48,992 nt of DNA from Deltaproteobacteria bacterium RBG_16_49_23 (GTDB taxonomy: Bacteria; Desulfobacterota; BSN033; UBA1163), in NCBI GenBank assembly GCA_001798855.1, contig MGQQ01000095.1, positions 1-48,992 of the forward strand. The letters are read 5' to 3'. Made by a program: the position numbers and the translations under genes. Under the pieces are notes generated by a model that was not told the DNA's origin, did not search any database, and was given only the letters and a program-made list of their open reading frames with translations. Shown here piece by piece: positions 1 through 7,899 of the stretch; positions within the stretch are counted from its first letter, which is position 1, and every line of letters starts with the position of its first letter.

Positions 1-888
1 GTCGTCGGCCCCTTTGAGGATAACCTCCAGGCCACGACCCGGGCCATTGCCGAAAGGGAGAAGATCAGCAATATCATCATCTGCCCTTCCAATCCTATGG
101 TCCGTAACTTAAAGCAACAATGGGCCTTCAACATCGCCCAGAGCGATATCATCGTCTCTCAAAAACTCGTGGACCTCTCCCTGGCAAGAAAATATAAGAA
201 GGCTCTTGTATTCCCCGCAGCCCACCCTCTCGCCCTGAGTCTGGCTGACTATTATAAAAAATTCGGCGAGGAAAAAGGGATGAAAGTCATTATCTCCCAG
301 GAGACCCATAAGCCGACTGACATTGATATGACACCCCAACTCACCAAACTCAAGCCGATTATCGAGAAAGAAAAAGTGGATGTCTTTTATGCTTCCACGG
401 CCGGACCTCCGGGCCCGATTGTCTGCAAGAACCTCCGGGCTCTGGGCGTAAAAATCCCCATCCTCGGAACCCATGCCTTTGGATTTGGCTTCATCATCGC
501 CCTCGGAGGAGAGGCCATGGAAGGAGTGGAGTTCCCCTCAGCCAAACCCGTGGTCTTCGACCAGCTCGATGAGAACGACCCCGTCAAACCCGTCAACATC
601 GATTTTGATAAACGCTGGAAGGAGCGTTACGGAACACCCTCCGACCAGATTGCCGGCTACGGCTACGACACCATCGGCCTGATCGAGGATGCACTGAAGC
701 GCGTGAAGGGAAAGGTGACCCGCTCCAGCCTGAGAGACGCCTTCGAAAATACAAAAGGAGTCAAGGGCACGCACGGAATTTATGAGTTCAGCCCGACGGA
801 GCATGACGGTTTGAGTAAAAAAGATCTCGTCTTTGTACGGATCGAAGGAGGAAAGTTCAAACGGATTAAATTCCCTGGCCTCGAATAG
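1..888 (+). CDS. ABC transporter substrate-binding protein, LivK-like (5' end outside window)
   Basis: Periplasmic binding protein of a branched-chain amino-acid-type (HAAT) ABC importer. The reading frame is open from base 1, so the signal peptide and first lobe lie upstream. The visible 295 codons show the type I periplasmic-binding fold pattern: alternating hydrophobic strands, a VDVFYAST stretch, the GYGYDTIGLIEDALKR helix typical of the family's C-terminal region, and the usual late segment FENTKGVKGTHGIYEFSP. LivH, LivM, LivG and LivF genes follow on the same strand, which fixes the system type. The ligand cannot be read from the sequence; amino acids, amides and aromatic acids are all known for this family. 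The gene is followed by a strong terminator, so the downstream permease genes are probably expressed at a lower level. Confidence 0.9.
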   Translation, partial: VVGPFEDNLQATTRAIAEREKISNIIICPSNPMVRNLKQQWAFNIAQSDIIVSQKLVDLSLARKYKKALVFPAAHPLALSLADYYKKFGEEKGMKVIISQETHKPTDIDMTPQLTKLKPIIEKEKVDVFYASTAGPPGPIVCKNLRALGVKIPILGTHAFGFGFIIALGGEAMEGVEFPSAKPVVFDQLDENDPVKPVNIDFDKRWKERYGTPSDQIAGYGYDTIGLIEDALKRVKGKVTRSSLRDAFENTKGVKGTHGIYEFSPTEHDGLSKKDLVFVRIEGGKFKRIKFPGLE

Positions 889-904
889 AGGTTGAAGAAA
901 GAAG

Positions 905-1010
905 AGAATACCGGTGGAGCCCCACTCGCAAGGCCACGCGTACCGACTCAACGTCCCTGTGGGGCGACATCCCGGCTAAAGACCGCGGACTTCTCATGCC
1001 GGGGTAAACT
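905..1010 (+). ncRNA. Possible structured RNA between livK and livH
   Basis: The segment just after the livK stop has no credible ORF but can form two strong long-range stems: GCCCCAC at 919-925 with GTGGGGC at 959-965, and CCCGGC at 971-976 with GCCGGG at 998-1003. Both lie immediately before an intrinsic terminator. I do not recognise a known riboswitch or small RNA: it lacks the GEMM, TPP, SAM, glycine and cobalamin core sequences I checked by eye. It could be a livK mRNA 3' stabiliser, an attenuator between livK and livH, or a processed 3'-UTR small RNA. Confidence 0.35.
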
Positions 1011-1011
1011 G

Positions 1012-1046
1012 AAAGGGTGGACAAGAAATGAGTCCACCCTTTTTTA
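1012..1046 (+). terminator. Intrinsic terminator after livK
   Basis: An AAGGGTGGAC / GTCCACCCTT stem of about 10 bp with a 9-base loop is followed directly by a run of T residues. It probably ends most livK transcripts and lowers expression of livHMGF. Confidence 0.85.
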
Positions 1047-1069
1047 TTTAGTTAGAAAATAGCTTCTTT

Positions 1070-1216
1070 AAATCCCTCCCCGCCTCCCTTTTCCAAAGGG
1101 AGGTGTAATTATCCCCCTTTGGTAATCTTTTTCCTGCCAAAGGCAGGCAAAGGGGGACTGAGGGGGATTTTCATTGTTCGTGCCTGCACGCCGAAGTGCG
1201 TTTCGGCACGCAGGCG
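1070..1216. repeat. Composite palindromic repeat upstream of livH
   Basis: GC-rich inverted words (CCGCCTCCC / GGGAGG, CCCCCTTTGG / CAAAGGGGG) are followed by a TGCCTGCACG...CGTGC-type hairpin at 1181-1216. The same modules recur at 4185-4360, 5130-5195, 6402-6465, 13880-13998, 23893-24095 and 32443-32520. An open frame runs through it into livH but is repeat-derived, so it is not used as a start. Confidence 0.7.
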
Positions 1217-1245
1217 AGGTTGGCGAACCCATCATAAAAGATTAC

Positions 1246-2136
1246 ATGGACACCTGGAACATTATCCCCCAACTTCTCATATCCGGGATCACCTTCGGAG
1301 CGATCTATGCCCTCGTCGGACTGGGGTTTGTCACCATCGCAAGGGCTTCCCAGATCATCAACTTTGCCCAGGGTGAATTTGTGATGTTAGGAGGAATGGT
1401 GACCTTCTTCCTTCTCAAAACAATTCCTCTCCCCTATCCTCTCGCTGCGCTTTCCGCGATTCTGATCGTCGTCCTCATCGGTTTTCTTCTCCACCTGCTG
1501 GTCATCTATCCCCTGCGAAAAGCCACCCTTCCCATCCTCCTTATGGCCACTCTGGGAGCTTCTCTTTTTCTGAGCAGTTCGAGCGCGCTGCTCTTTGGCA
1601 CCCTGCCCAAGGCCCTGCCACCCTTTTCAGGATCAGGACCTTTCGAGATAGGGAAGGTCTCTGTCTCTCCTCAGAGCCTCTGGGTCCTGGTAGCTACCTT
1701 GCTGGTATTGCTCTCCCTCTACCTTCTCTCCCACCGCACACTATTGGGAAAGGCGATGGAGGCAAGTTCAACCGACGCCCTCGGCGCTGATCTTTCAGGG
1801 ATTTCAAGACACTTAATGATCTTTCTCGCCTTCGGTGTGAGCGCGGGGATCGGCTCAATCGCAGGAATCTTCATTACGCCTATCTTCTATGTGAGTTATC
1901 ATTCCGGAACCCTCATTGGACTGAAGGGATTTATCGCCGCAGTCTTAGGGGGCTGGGGAAAGCATGGCGGCGCCATTCTCGGAGGGTTTGTCCTCGGAGT
2001 GACGGAGTCTCTTAGCGTGGCCTTCATCCCTTCGGGCTATAAGGATGCAATCGCTTTCATCATTCTGCTGCTCATCCTCTACTTAAGACCGAAAGGAATT
2101 CTGGGTTCGCCCTTTATCGATAGCCGGCGATGGTAG
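1246..2136 (+). CDS. livH: Branched-chain amino-acid-type ABC permease LivH
   Basis: Inner-membrane permease of the HAAT importer, 296 aa. It has about eight hydrophobic segments and the family pattern near the N terminus (ITFGAIYALVGLGFV, then INFAQGEFVMLGG), and ends with LYLRPKGILG, the usual LivH terminus. The ATG at 1246 is chosen because the protein then begins at the first membrane segment; 24 further upstream codons are open but come from a palindromic repeat. No clear Shine-Dalgarno sequence precedes 1246, so the start is only moderately certain. Its stop overlaps the livM start, implying translational coupling. Confidence 0.9.
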   Translation: MDTWNIIPQLLISGITFGAIYALVGLGFVTIARASQIINFAQGEFVMLGGMVTFFLLKTIPLPYPLAALSAILIVVLIGFLLHLLVIYPLRKATLPILLMATLGASLFLSSSSALLFGTLPKALPPFSGSGPFEIGKVSVSPQSLWVLVATLLVLLSLYLLSHRTLLGKAMEASSTDALGADLSGISRHLMIFLAFGVSAGIGSIAGIFITPIFYVSYHSGTLIGLKGFIAAVLGGWGKHGGAILGGFVLGVTESLSVAFIPSGYKDAIAFIILLLILYLRPKGILGSPFIDSRRW

Positions 2137-3212
2137 ATCAAGTTCATAAAGAGTTCAGAAAGAGAGACCTCCTCTATTCCGGAGCCCTGTGGCTTCTCTC
2201 TTTGATTATTCCCGACCCTCAGCTCCATTACAGGAGGGAGTATCAATTGAGGAGGAGGGATCTATTCTACCTCCTGACCATCCTATTGCTTCCTTTAATC
2301 TGGAATGATGCGCACTTCCACCATCTCATGGTCCTGGCGGGAATCCATGGTATTCTGGCCCTCGGACTGACCCTCTTTCTCGGTTATGCCGGACAGATCT
2401 CGCTCGGTCATGCCGCCTTTTTCGGAATCGGATCCTATACCACCGCCATCCTCACCACCCGCTATGACATCTCTTCCTTTTTGGCATTCTGGGCATCCGG
2501 TCTTACAGCCTCCTTCTTTGCCTATTTGATTGGAAGACCCATCTTGAAATTGAAAGGATATTTCCTGGCCCTGGCCACGCTTGGCTTTGGTGAAATCTTT
2601 CTCGTCCTGGTCAGGGAGTCCCCGCACCTGACAGGCGGTGTGATCGGAATCTTCGACATCCCCTTCTTCTCTATTGCCGGATTCATCTTTGACACCTATC
2701 TCAGGCAATACTACCTCATCTGGGGAGTTCTGATAGGACTGGTCCTCTTCTCTAAAAACCTGATTCGCTCGAAAATGGGCCGGGCTTTCTTAGCTGTGGC
2801 CGCAAGCGAGGATGGAGCCTCGGCCGTTGGAATCGATGTCAACGGGATCAAGCTCGGGGTCTTTGTCATGGGCGCGGCTTTTGCCGGATTGGCGGGAAGT
2901 CTCTTCGCCTCTGTGATGTCTACAGCTAACCCCGATATTTTCAGCCTCAACCTCTCCGTCCTCATCGTCATGATGGTCATTCTCGGAGGAATGGGAAACC
3001 TCTACGGTCCCATCGCGGGGGCCGTCTTTCTCACCTGGCTGATCGATGGACTCAGCCGATATCAGGAGTATAGCCTCCCCATCTATGGAGTGATCCTGAT
3101 CCTTCTCCTCATCTTCTTCCCGGATGGGATCGGAACCCGCTTGAGAGTCAGACTGATCTACCTGATCAGTTACTGGGGGAGAAAGAGGAGAAGGGAAAAG
3201 GTGGAGCTTTGA
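2130..3212 (+). CDS. livM: Branched-chain amino-acid-type ABC permease LivM
   Basis: Second membrane subunit of the importer, 360 aa. It carries the family signature GYAGQISLGHAAFFGIGSY (about residues 88-106), the later VILGGMGNLYGPIAGAVF motif and a charged cytoplasmic tail. The ATG overlaps the last seven bases of livH. The first ~45 residues, before the first strongly hydrophobic segment, are unusually basic and polar; a later start is possible, but the overlap favours this one. The end is coupled to livG through a TTGA overlap. Confidence 0.92.
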   Translation: MVDQVHKEFRKRDLLYSGALWLLSLIIPDPQLHYRREYQLRRRDLFYLLTILLLPLIWNDAHFHHLMVLAGIHGILALGLTLFLGYAGQISLGHAAFFGIGSYTTAILTTRYDISSFLAFWASGLTASFFAYLIGRPILKLKGYFLALATLGFGEIFLVLVRESPHLTGGVIGIFDIPFFSIAGFIFDTYLRQYYLIWGVLIGLVLFSKNLIRSKMGRAFLAVAASEDGASAVGIDVNGIKLGVFVMGAAFAGLAGSLFASVMSTANPDIFSLNLSVLIVMMVILGGMGNLYGPIAGAVFLTWLIDGLSRYQEYSLPIYGVILILLLIFFPDGIGTRLRVRLIYLISYWGRKRRREKVEL

Positions 3213-3967
3213 TATTTCTCAGCGTGGAAGAGATCGTCAAGAATTACGATGGCGTCGGGGCATTGAACCGGATCTCACTTCAGGTGCGAAAGGGAACAGT
3301 GAAGGGGCTGATGGGCCCCAATGGGGCGGGAAAGTCCACCCTCTTCCATCTCATCAGCGGAATGGAGAGGCCCGATTCGGGTAGGATCCGCTTTAAGGAG
3401 AGAGAGATCACCGGGCTCCGGAGCCATGAGATCTCCCGCCTGGGAGTGGGAAGGACATTTCAGACGCTTCAAGTCTGGGGAAATATGACGGTCGTTGAAA
3501 ATGTCCTGACCGGAATGCATACAAGGATAAAAGGAGACCTTCTCTCCTCCGGCCTCTACCTTCCGTGGATCAAAAAAAGTGAGGAGACAGCCATGAAAGA
3601 GGCGAAGGAGATCCTCGAACGTCTCGGCCTCTTCGGAAGGTGGAAATGGTTCGCCTCCCAGCTCTCCTATGGCGAGCAGAGGAGGCTCGAGATCGCCCGT
3701 GCCCTTGCCGCAAAGCCTGAGCTCCTGCTTCTCGATGAACCTGCCGCGGGTTTGACCTATCCCGAGGCAAAGCAGCTTGCTGAAACTTTCTCCCGTCTCA
3801 AGGAGTCCGGCTTCACCCTGCTACTGATCGAGCACCATATGGGAATGGTCATGGAGATTGCCGATGAAGTGGCCGTGCTCAACAATGGCGAACTTCTCGC
3901 CGAAGGGCCTCCGGATGTGGTGAAAAACGACCCCGGAGTGATCGAGGCTTATATGATCAGAAAATAA
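3209..3967 (+). CDS. livG: ABC transporter ATP-binding protein LivG
   Basis: Cytoplasmic ATPase of the HAAT importer, 252 aa. It has a complete nucleotide-binding domain: Walker A GPNGAGKS, Q-loop region GRTFQTLQVW, signature LSYGEQRRLEIARAL, Walker B LLLLDEPAAGL and H-loop LLIEHHMGMV. The start is TTG, overlapping the livM stop as TTGA, which is good evidence for translational coupling. It ends with the LivG-type tail VIEAYMIRK. A 435-bp repeat-filled gap separates it from livF, whereas these two genes usually lie directly side by side. Confidence 0.93.
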   Translation: MIFLSVEEIVKNYDGVGALNRISLQVRKGTVKGLMGPNGAGKSTLFHLISGMERPDSGRIRFKEREITGLRSHEISRLGVGRTFQTLQVWGNMTVVENVLTGMHTRIKGDLLSSGLYLPWIKKSEETAMKEAKEILERLGLFGRWKWFASQLSYGEQRRLEIARALAAKPELLLLDEPAAGLTYPEAKQLAETFSRLKESGFTLLLIEHHMGMVMEIADEVAVLNNGELLAEGPPDVVKNDPGVIEAYMIRK

Positions 3968-4402
3968 GGGTATTGGGTTAAGGTTAGGGTTAGGAGGCCA
4001 GTTTCGTCTTTGGGTAAAGGTAATGGTTTTAAATCATTAGCCCTAACCCATTGTCCTTCTACCAAACTGGCTTCATAGCCTTCACCTCTTCACTTTGCCT
4101 GAAAGGACATTTTCATTATTCAAGGGTGACGAACCTGTCATGATGGACTATAAAAAAAGGGGGAACACTTTAGTTCTTTGAAAAAAGATCTAATCCCCCT
4201 TCATCCCCCTTTGGTCTCCGACCCAGAGCGGTCTCTGACCCGGAGGGCAAAAGGGGGAAATCTTTCTCCTCCCTTTGGCCTCTTTATCCTGCCAAAGGCA
4301 GGCAAAGGGAGGTGGCCTGCCTGCGCGAAGCCGCTTCGGCGAAGGCAGGGGAGGGATTTTAACAAGTTTGTTTCAAACCGCTAAATTGATATAAAAAGAG
4401 CA
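3968..4402. repeat. Repeat-filled spacer between livG and livF
   Basis: No credible gene. An imperfect inverted repeat (GGTTAGGG near 3983, CCCTAACC near 4041, and CCAGTTT/AAACTGG) is followed at 4185-4365 by the GC-rich palindrome cluster, including a 41-bp module at 4213-4253 that recurs at 13940-13980 with one difference. The hairpin GCCTGCCTGC...GGCAGGG lies at 4315-4350. A 68-codon open frame at 4178-4384 consists only of this repeat DNA. Confidence 0.7.
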
Positions 4403-5107
4403 ATGTTTAAGATAAAAAAAATGACCGTTCATTACGGCCCTTTGCCTGCTCTCAAGGAAATCTCCCTTGAAATTGGAAGAGGAGAGGTCATTGCCCTTAT
4501 CGGTCCCAACAGGGCGGGAAAGACCACCCTGCTCCTCACCCTCTCAGGAATCCTTGAGACAACAGAAGGAAGAATCTACTTCGAAGAGGAGGATATCACC
4601 AATCTCAACCCTCATCAGATCGTATCGAAAGGTTTAATCCATGTTCCCCAGGGGCGCCATATCTTCCCCACCCTCTCTGTCCTCGATAATCTCTTATTAG
4701 GGGCCTATACGAAGAGGAAAGAGAAGGAGGGGATGGAAGAAAGTCTCGAAGGGGCCTATCGCCTCTTTCCGAAATTGAGTGAGAGGAAGGATCAAAGGGC
4801 AGGGACATTGAGCGGCGGTGAACAGCAGATGCTGGCCATCGGAAGGGCGTTGATGGGGAGACCTAAACTATTGGTATTGGATGAACCTTCCCTGGGCCTT
4901 GCGCCCCGCTTCACCGAAGAGATCTTTGACGCCCTGAAAAAGATGAATCAGAACGGGCTTACCCTTTTCATCGTCGAGCAGGAGATCCATCTCACCCTCT
5001 CCATCTCCCACCGCGGTTATATCATTAAAAATGGCCGTCTCATCAAAGAGGGCCCTTCCTTCGCCCTCCTCGAGAGTCAAGAGATTAAGGACCTCGTCGG
5101 CATTTAG
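4403..5107 (+). CDS. livF: ABC transporter ATP-binding protein LivF
   Basis: Second ATPase of the importer, 234 aa, the usual LivF length. Signature LSGGEQQMLAIGRAL, Walker B LLVLDEPSLGLAP and the LivF-type VEQ in place of the H-loop histidine are all present. Walker A reads GPNRAGKTT: the fourth residue is Arg where Gly is usual in this family, but the GxxxxGKT core is intact. It has lost tight linkage to livG (435-bp gap) and must rely on read-through or its own promoter; ATATAAAAAG just upstream is suggestive but no clear -35 box is visible. Confidence 0.93.
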   Translation: MFKIKKMTVHYGPLPALKEISLEIGRGEVIALIGPNRAGKTTLLLTLSGILETTEGRIYFEEEDITNLNPHQIVSKGLIHVPQGRHIFPTLSVLDNLLLGAYTKRKEKEGMEESLEGAYRLFPKLSERKDQRAGTLSGGEQQMLAIGRALMGRPKLLVLDEPSLGLAPRFTEEIFDALKKMNQNGLTLFIVEQEIHLTLSISHRGYIIKNGRLIKEGPSFALLESQEIKDLVGI

Positions 5108-5128
5108 TCTTTGGGAAACACATCTCTT

Positions 5129-5195
5129 TGAAAAAAGCTGTTTAATCCCCCTTCGTCCCCCTTTGGCAAAGGGAGGCGGGGAGGGATTTTAAAAG
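5129..5195. repeat. GC-rich palindromic repeat after livF
   Basis: CCCCCTTTGGC and CAAAGGGAGGCGGGG arms belong to the same family as the repeats at 1070, 4185 and 13880. It lies between the convergent livF and SDR genes and may act as a bidirectional mRNA end. Confidence 0.6.
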
Positions 5196-5239
5196 TTTAT
5201 TCCAAACACCTTTGACGATAAGACTATTGAACTATGAGA

Positions 5240-6100
5240 CTATGTGACTATTAACCCCTTCAACCCTGTTTTCTCCATCATGAGCTCGTAGAAACCTTCA
5301 TCATCCAGTCTCAACCGCTCTCCTAAAAGCTCCTCAACAAAGGGACCCTTTGCATAGACCGCCTTCGGAGAGTCGGAGAGCACAGCCTCGACAATGAGAT
5401 TAGCAATCAATTCCGGTCCCGGGATCGAAACATTCGTGAACAACTTTCCCATGCCTGCTCCATAGGCCTGGTAAACGGGTTTGTAGTCGGGATCGGTTCT
5501 GGATAAAAGATCCCCGGTCAATTGATTCGCTGTCTCATTGAATTCGGTGGAGATCATTCCCGGCCGGATCGTCACGACCCGAATGCCAAAAGGCCGGACC
5601 TCCAATCTTAAAGCATCACTGATCGCTTCCACAGCATGTTTGGTGGCAGAATAGGGACCACTTGTGGGAAAAGGAAACTTCCCCACGATGGAACTGAGGT
5701 TGACGATCGTTCCTTTCCTCAGGCGACGCATCCCCGGAAGACAGGCCTGGGTGATCTTAATCAGGGCAAAGAGATTGACCTCAAAGAGGCTCTTCACCGC
5801 AGAGACCGAAATATCCTCGAGGGCTCCCCGGAGGCTGAACCCCGCATTATTGATGAGGACGGTCACAGGCTCCGAGAGATTTAACAGTTCCTTAGAGAAA
5901 TCATCCAGAGCCTGCGAATCAGAAAGGTCCACCGGTCTTGGAACGATATTTGGAGTCTGTTTGGCAAGTTCATCGAGACGTTCTTTTCTCCGTGCCGCCG
6001 CAATCACCTGAAAGCCCTCTTTAGCCAGCCTGATGGCCGTCTCTCTACCAATCCCACTGCTCGCCCCTGTCACCAGCGCCTTCCCTCTTGTCGTTCCCAT
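5240..6100 (-). CDS. Short-chain dehydrogenase/reductase (classical SDR)
   Basis: NAD(P)-dependent oxidoreductase with a Rossmann fold, 286 aa. Residues 11-18 form the TGASSGIG cofactor loop, NNAG is at 84-87, and the catalytic Ser136/137, Tyr150 and Lys154 are in place (YSATK). The basic pair RR at 37-38 after the second strand suggests NADP(H). A GGAGG sequence lies a few bases before the ATG. The substrate is unknown. It is monocistronic, convergent with livF and divergent from the island. Confidence 0.88.
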   Translation of the reverse strand: MGTTRGKALVTGASSGIGRETAIRLAKEGFQVIAAARRKERLDELAKQTPNIVPRPVDLSDSQALDDFSKELLNLSEPVTVLINNAGFSLRGALEDISVSAVKSLFEVNLFALIKITQACLPGMRRLRKGTIVNLSSIVGKFPFPTSGPYSATKHAVEAISDALRLEVRPFGIRVVTIRPGMISTEFNETANQLTGDLLSRTDPDYKPVYQAYGAGMGKLFTNVSIPGPELIANLIVEAVLSDSPKAVYAKGPFVEELLGERLRLDDEGFYELMMEKTGLKGLIVT

Positions 6101-6151
6101 CTCTCCCTCCTTTTCCCTCTCGATCTAATTTTCATCGATGAATTTAACCTG

Positions 6152-6206
6152 GTAGCCGCAGGCTTTAGCCTGCGCTAACATTACGCAACCTAAAGGTTGC
6201 GGCTAC
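6152..6206. repeat. Palindromic element with GTAGCCGC ends
   Basis: A 55-bp element bounded by GTAGCCGCAGGC and the inverted GGTTGCGGCTAC, with an internal GCAGGCTTTAGCCTGC hairpin. It is a REP-like dispersed repeat by appearance; only this copy is seen here. Confidence 0.6.
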
Positions 6207-6253
6207 TCCGAAGCATTTAACTCACGCCATTCTACCAAAAGAAACCTCAAGAT

Positions 6254-6331
6254 GTAAACCCCGTTAGAAACTCCTGTCCCGCTATAGCGGGACTCCAAAC
6301 CGAGCGGGGCATTATTTCTAACGGGGTAAAC
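6254..6331. repeat. CCCCGTTAGAAA palindromic element, copy 1
   Basis: Terminal inverted repeats GTAAACCCCGTTAGAAA and TTTCTAACGGGGTAAAC (15 of 17 match when inverted) enclose a TCCCGCTATAGCGGGA hairpin and the word GCGGGGCATTAT. Related copies lie at 6634-6745 and 33620-33669. No transposase is present, so it resembles a MITE or REP element. Confidence 0.75.
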
Positions 6332-6401
6332 TCAATCTATTTCCTCCTCTTTTATTTAGTAGCGTCCCGGTTTAGTCGGGACGGACTCCGCCCTCAATAA
6401 A

Positions 6402-6465
6402 TGCCTGCCTGCACGAAGCCCGCCTCCAGAAGCCTTGCGGAGGGCAGGCGTTTCGGTGAAGGCAG
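6402..6465. repeat. GCCTGCCTGC/GGCAG palindromic repeat
   Basis: Same hairpin family as 1181-1216, 4315-4350 and 23914-23949, here expanded by an internal second inverted segment (CCGCCTCCAG...TGCGGAGGGC). No coding capacity is credible here. Confidence 0.6.
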
Positions 6466-6503
6466 AATGGCGCTGAGGGATTACATAAAGATTGTAAAAA
6501 TGC

Positions 6504-6532
6504 TTGACCCTCCCTTGTCACAAACATATAAT
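6504..6532 (+). promoter_or_regulatory. Sigma-70 promoter entering the island
   Basis: TTGACC at 6504-6509 and a perfect TATAAT at 6527-6532 are separated by exactly 17 bp. It points into the interrupted ORF at 6574 and could also drive the DUF3800 gene at 7036. It is the best consensus promoter seen upstream of the island genes. Confidence 0.75.
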
Positions 6533-6573
6533 ATCCCAAAATCACACATAAAAATTTCGCTTTAAGGATGGTC

Positions 6574-6888
6574 ATGGCTAAAGAAGCAAAGGCCAGAATC
6601 CTGTTTAAAGGGATTGAAATATGGCAAGTAAGAGTAAACCCCGTTAGAAATTCCGGCGGGGCATTAAACACCGCCGGAATTATTCTGAAATGTAACCCAC
6701 AACCCCGTTGCAAAGCAGCGGGGCATTATTTCTAACGGGGTAAATAGAAATTCGCACAAGAGGGACTACTTAATCTGAACATCTGGGATATGCTCCGCCT
6801 GTATGAGTCGGTTCGGGAAGAGACAATACAACGACAACTTGTCTCAGAAATTCCCTGTACGGATGACGTAGTTAAGATGTTTAAATAA
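6574..6888 (+). pseudogene. Small ORF interrupted by a palindromic repeat
   Basis: After a good promoter and an AAGGA ribosome site, an ATG at 6574 opens a frame (MAKEAKARILFKGIEIWQ) that runs into a CCCCGTTAGAAA element and stops inside it at 6733-6735. Beyond the element the same frame stays open from 6748 to a stop at 6886-6888 (46 codons, ending CTDDVVKMFK). The simplest reading is one small gene of about 65 codons split by the repeat. Its family is not recognised. The N terminus faintly recalls the start of HsdR-like or DEAD-helicase proteins, which is only a guess. Confidence 0.4.
6634..6745. repeat. CCCCGTTAGAAA palindromic element, copy 2
   Basis: Longer copy of the element at 6254, with ends GTAAACCCCGTTAGAAAT and ATTTCTAACGGGGTAAA. 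It contains a nested CCGGCGG...CCGCCGG inverted repeat and the shared word GCGGGGCATTATTTC. It lies within an otherwise open frame (6574-6888). Confidence 0.75.
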
Positions 6889-7035
6889 CTTACTTTCGAC
6901 AACACACAAAACCTGGAAATTATTTAACCTATTTAACTACCCCATCGGACAGGGAAATTACAAGCATCGTGGTCACAATGCTCCACTCAATCAGCCATCA
7001 ATGGAGGAAGGATCAATCTCAGAAGAGTAAACGGA

Positions 7036-7806
7036 ATGAAATATCGGATCTATATTGATGAAGTTGGAAATCCGGATCTTGATAGCTCAGACAATCCAAA
7101 CCATCAGTTTCTGAGTCTTACAGGTGTCATTCTCGAACTTGGGTACGTTGCTGCTATCGTGCACCCTGAGATGGAGGCGATTAAGCGCAAATACTTTCGG
7201 GCACATCCCGACGAACCGATTGTTTTTCACCGGAAGGAAATGCTTAATGCTCAACCCCCTTTTGAGGGATTGAGAGATCCAAAAACAAGAGCAGACTTTG
7301 ACCGTGACCTCCTCCGCCTGATGACGAATTGGGAATATACTGTCATCTCAGTCTGTCTTGATAAGAAGAAGCATAAAGAAACGTACTCAACGTGGCGGTA
7401 TGATCCCTATCATTACTGTCTCGCGGTGTTGCTTGAGCGGTTTGTTTTCTATTTGAATCGGAATAACGCGCAGGGTGACGCTATGGCAGAATCCCGGGGT
7501 GGCAAGGAAGACAGGCGGTTGAAAGACTCTTTTGAACGATTATGGCAAGATGGAACGGAATATGTGGCTCCGGATGAATTCAGGAAAAGATTAACCAGCC
7601 GTCAACTTAAGGTCAAAACAAAAGCAAATAATATAGCAGGGTTGCAGCTTGCCGACCTGATTGCCCATCCCAGTCGAAATGAGATTTTAAGGGAACAAGG
7701 TTTACTCTCAGGGAAAATATCTCCATTTGGGACGGAGGTGATTAAGATCCTTCAGGCTAAATATGATCAGCAGGGAGTACGTTGCTTTGGAAAGAAATTC
7801 ATCTGA
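7036..7806 (+). CDS. DUF3800 domain protein
   Basis: 256 aa. The N terminus KYRIYIDEVGNPD is the DUF3800 hallmark. Acidic residues expected of this RNase H-like family are visible at Asp8-Glu9, Glu152 (MAESR) and Asp207 (LQLADLIA). DUF3800 proteins are thought to be nucleases and are common in defence islands and on mobile elements; the function here is inferred from that. The gene is full length for the family. The ribosome site is weak and the frame is open upstream, so the start is moderately certain. It lies next to a helicase remnant and a reverse transcriptase, which supports a defence or mobile-element role. Confidence 0.8.
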   Translation: MKYRIYIDEVGNPDLDSSDNPNHQFLSLTGVILELGYVAAIVHPEMEAIKRKYFRAHPDEPIVFHRKEMLNAQPPFEGLRDPKTRADFDRDLLRLMTNWEYTVISVCLDKKKHKETYSTWRYDPYHYCLAVLLERFVFYLNRNNAQGDAMAESRGGKEDRRLKDSFERLWQDGTEYVAPDEFRKRLTSRQLKVKTKANNIAGLQLADLIAHPSRNEILREQGLLSGKISPFGTEVIKILQAKYDQQGVRCFGKKFI

Positions 7807-7814
7807 GGGGGTAA

Positions 7815-7852
7815 TAAAAAAGGCCCTTTCGGGCCCGATGGCTACGCCATCC
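7815..7852 (-). terminator. Hairpin pair, terminator-like on the minus strand
   Basis: GGCCC-TTTC-GGGCC is flanked on its left by a run of A residues, so read on the minus strand it is a stem followed by T residues. A second perfect hairpin, GATGGC-TAC-GCCATC, follows at 7838-7852. On the plus strand there is no T tract, so it should not stop transcription from DUF3800 into the RT gene. Confidence 0.4.
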
Positions 7853-7899
7853 ACCTCCGAATGATCGGATTAATTAAATAATGCACAAACGCTTTTCAA

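Noticed and set aside
4178..4384. 68-codon open frame between livG and livF
   Set aside because: It consists wholly of palindromic repeat modules also found elsewhere in the window.
5636..6011. Plus-strand open frames opposite the SDR gene
   Set aside because: They are shadows of a clear SDR with all catalytic motifs; they lack ribosome sites and recognisable domains.
6372..6713. 113-codon minus-strand open frame
   Set aside because: It runs through two repeat elements and the promoter region and has no ribosome site; its peptide is repeat-derived.
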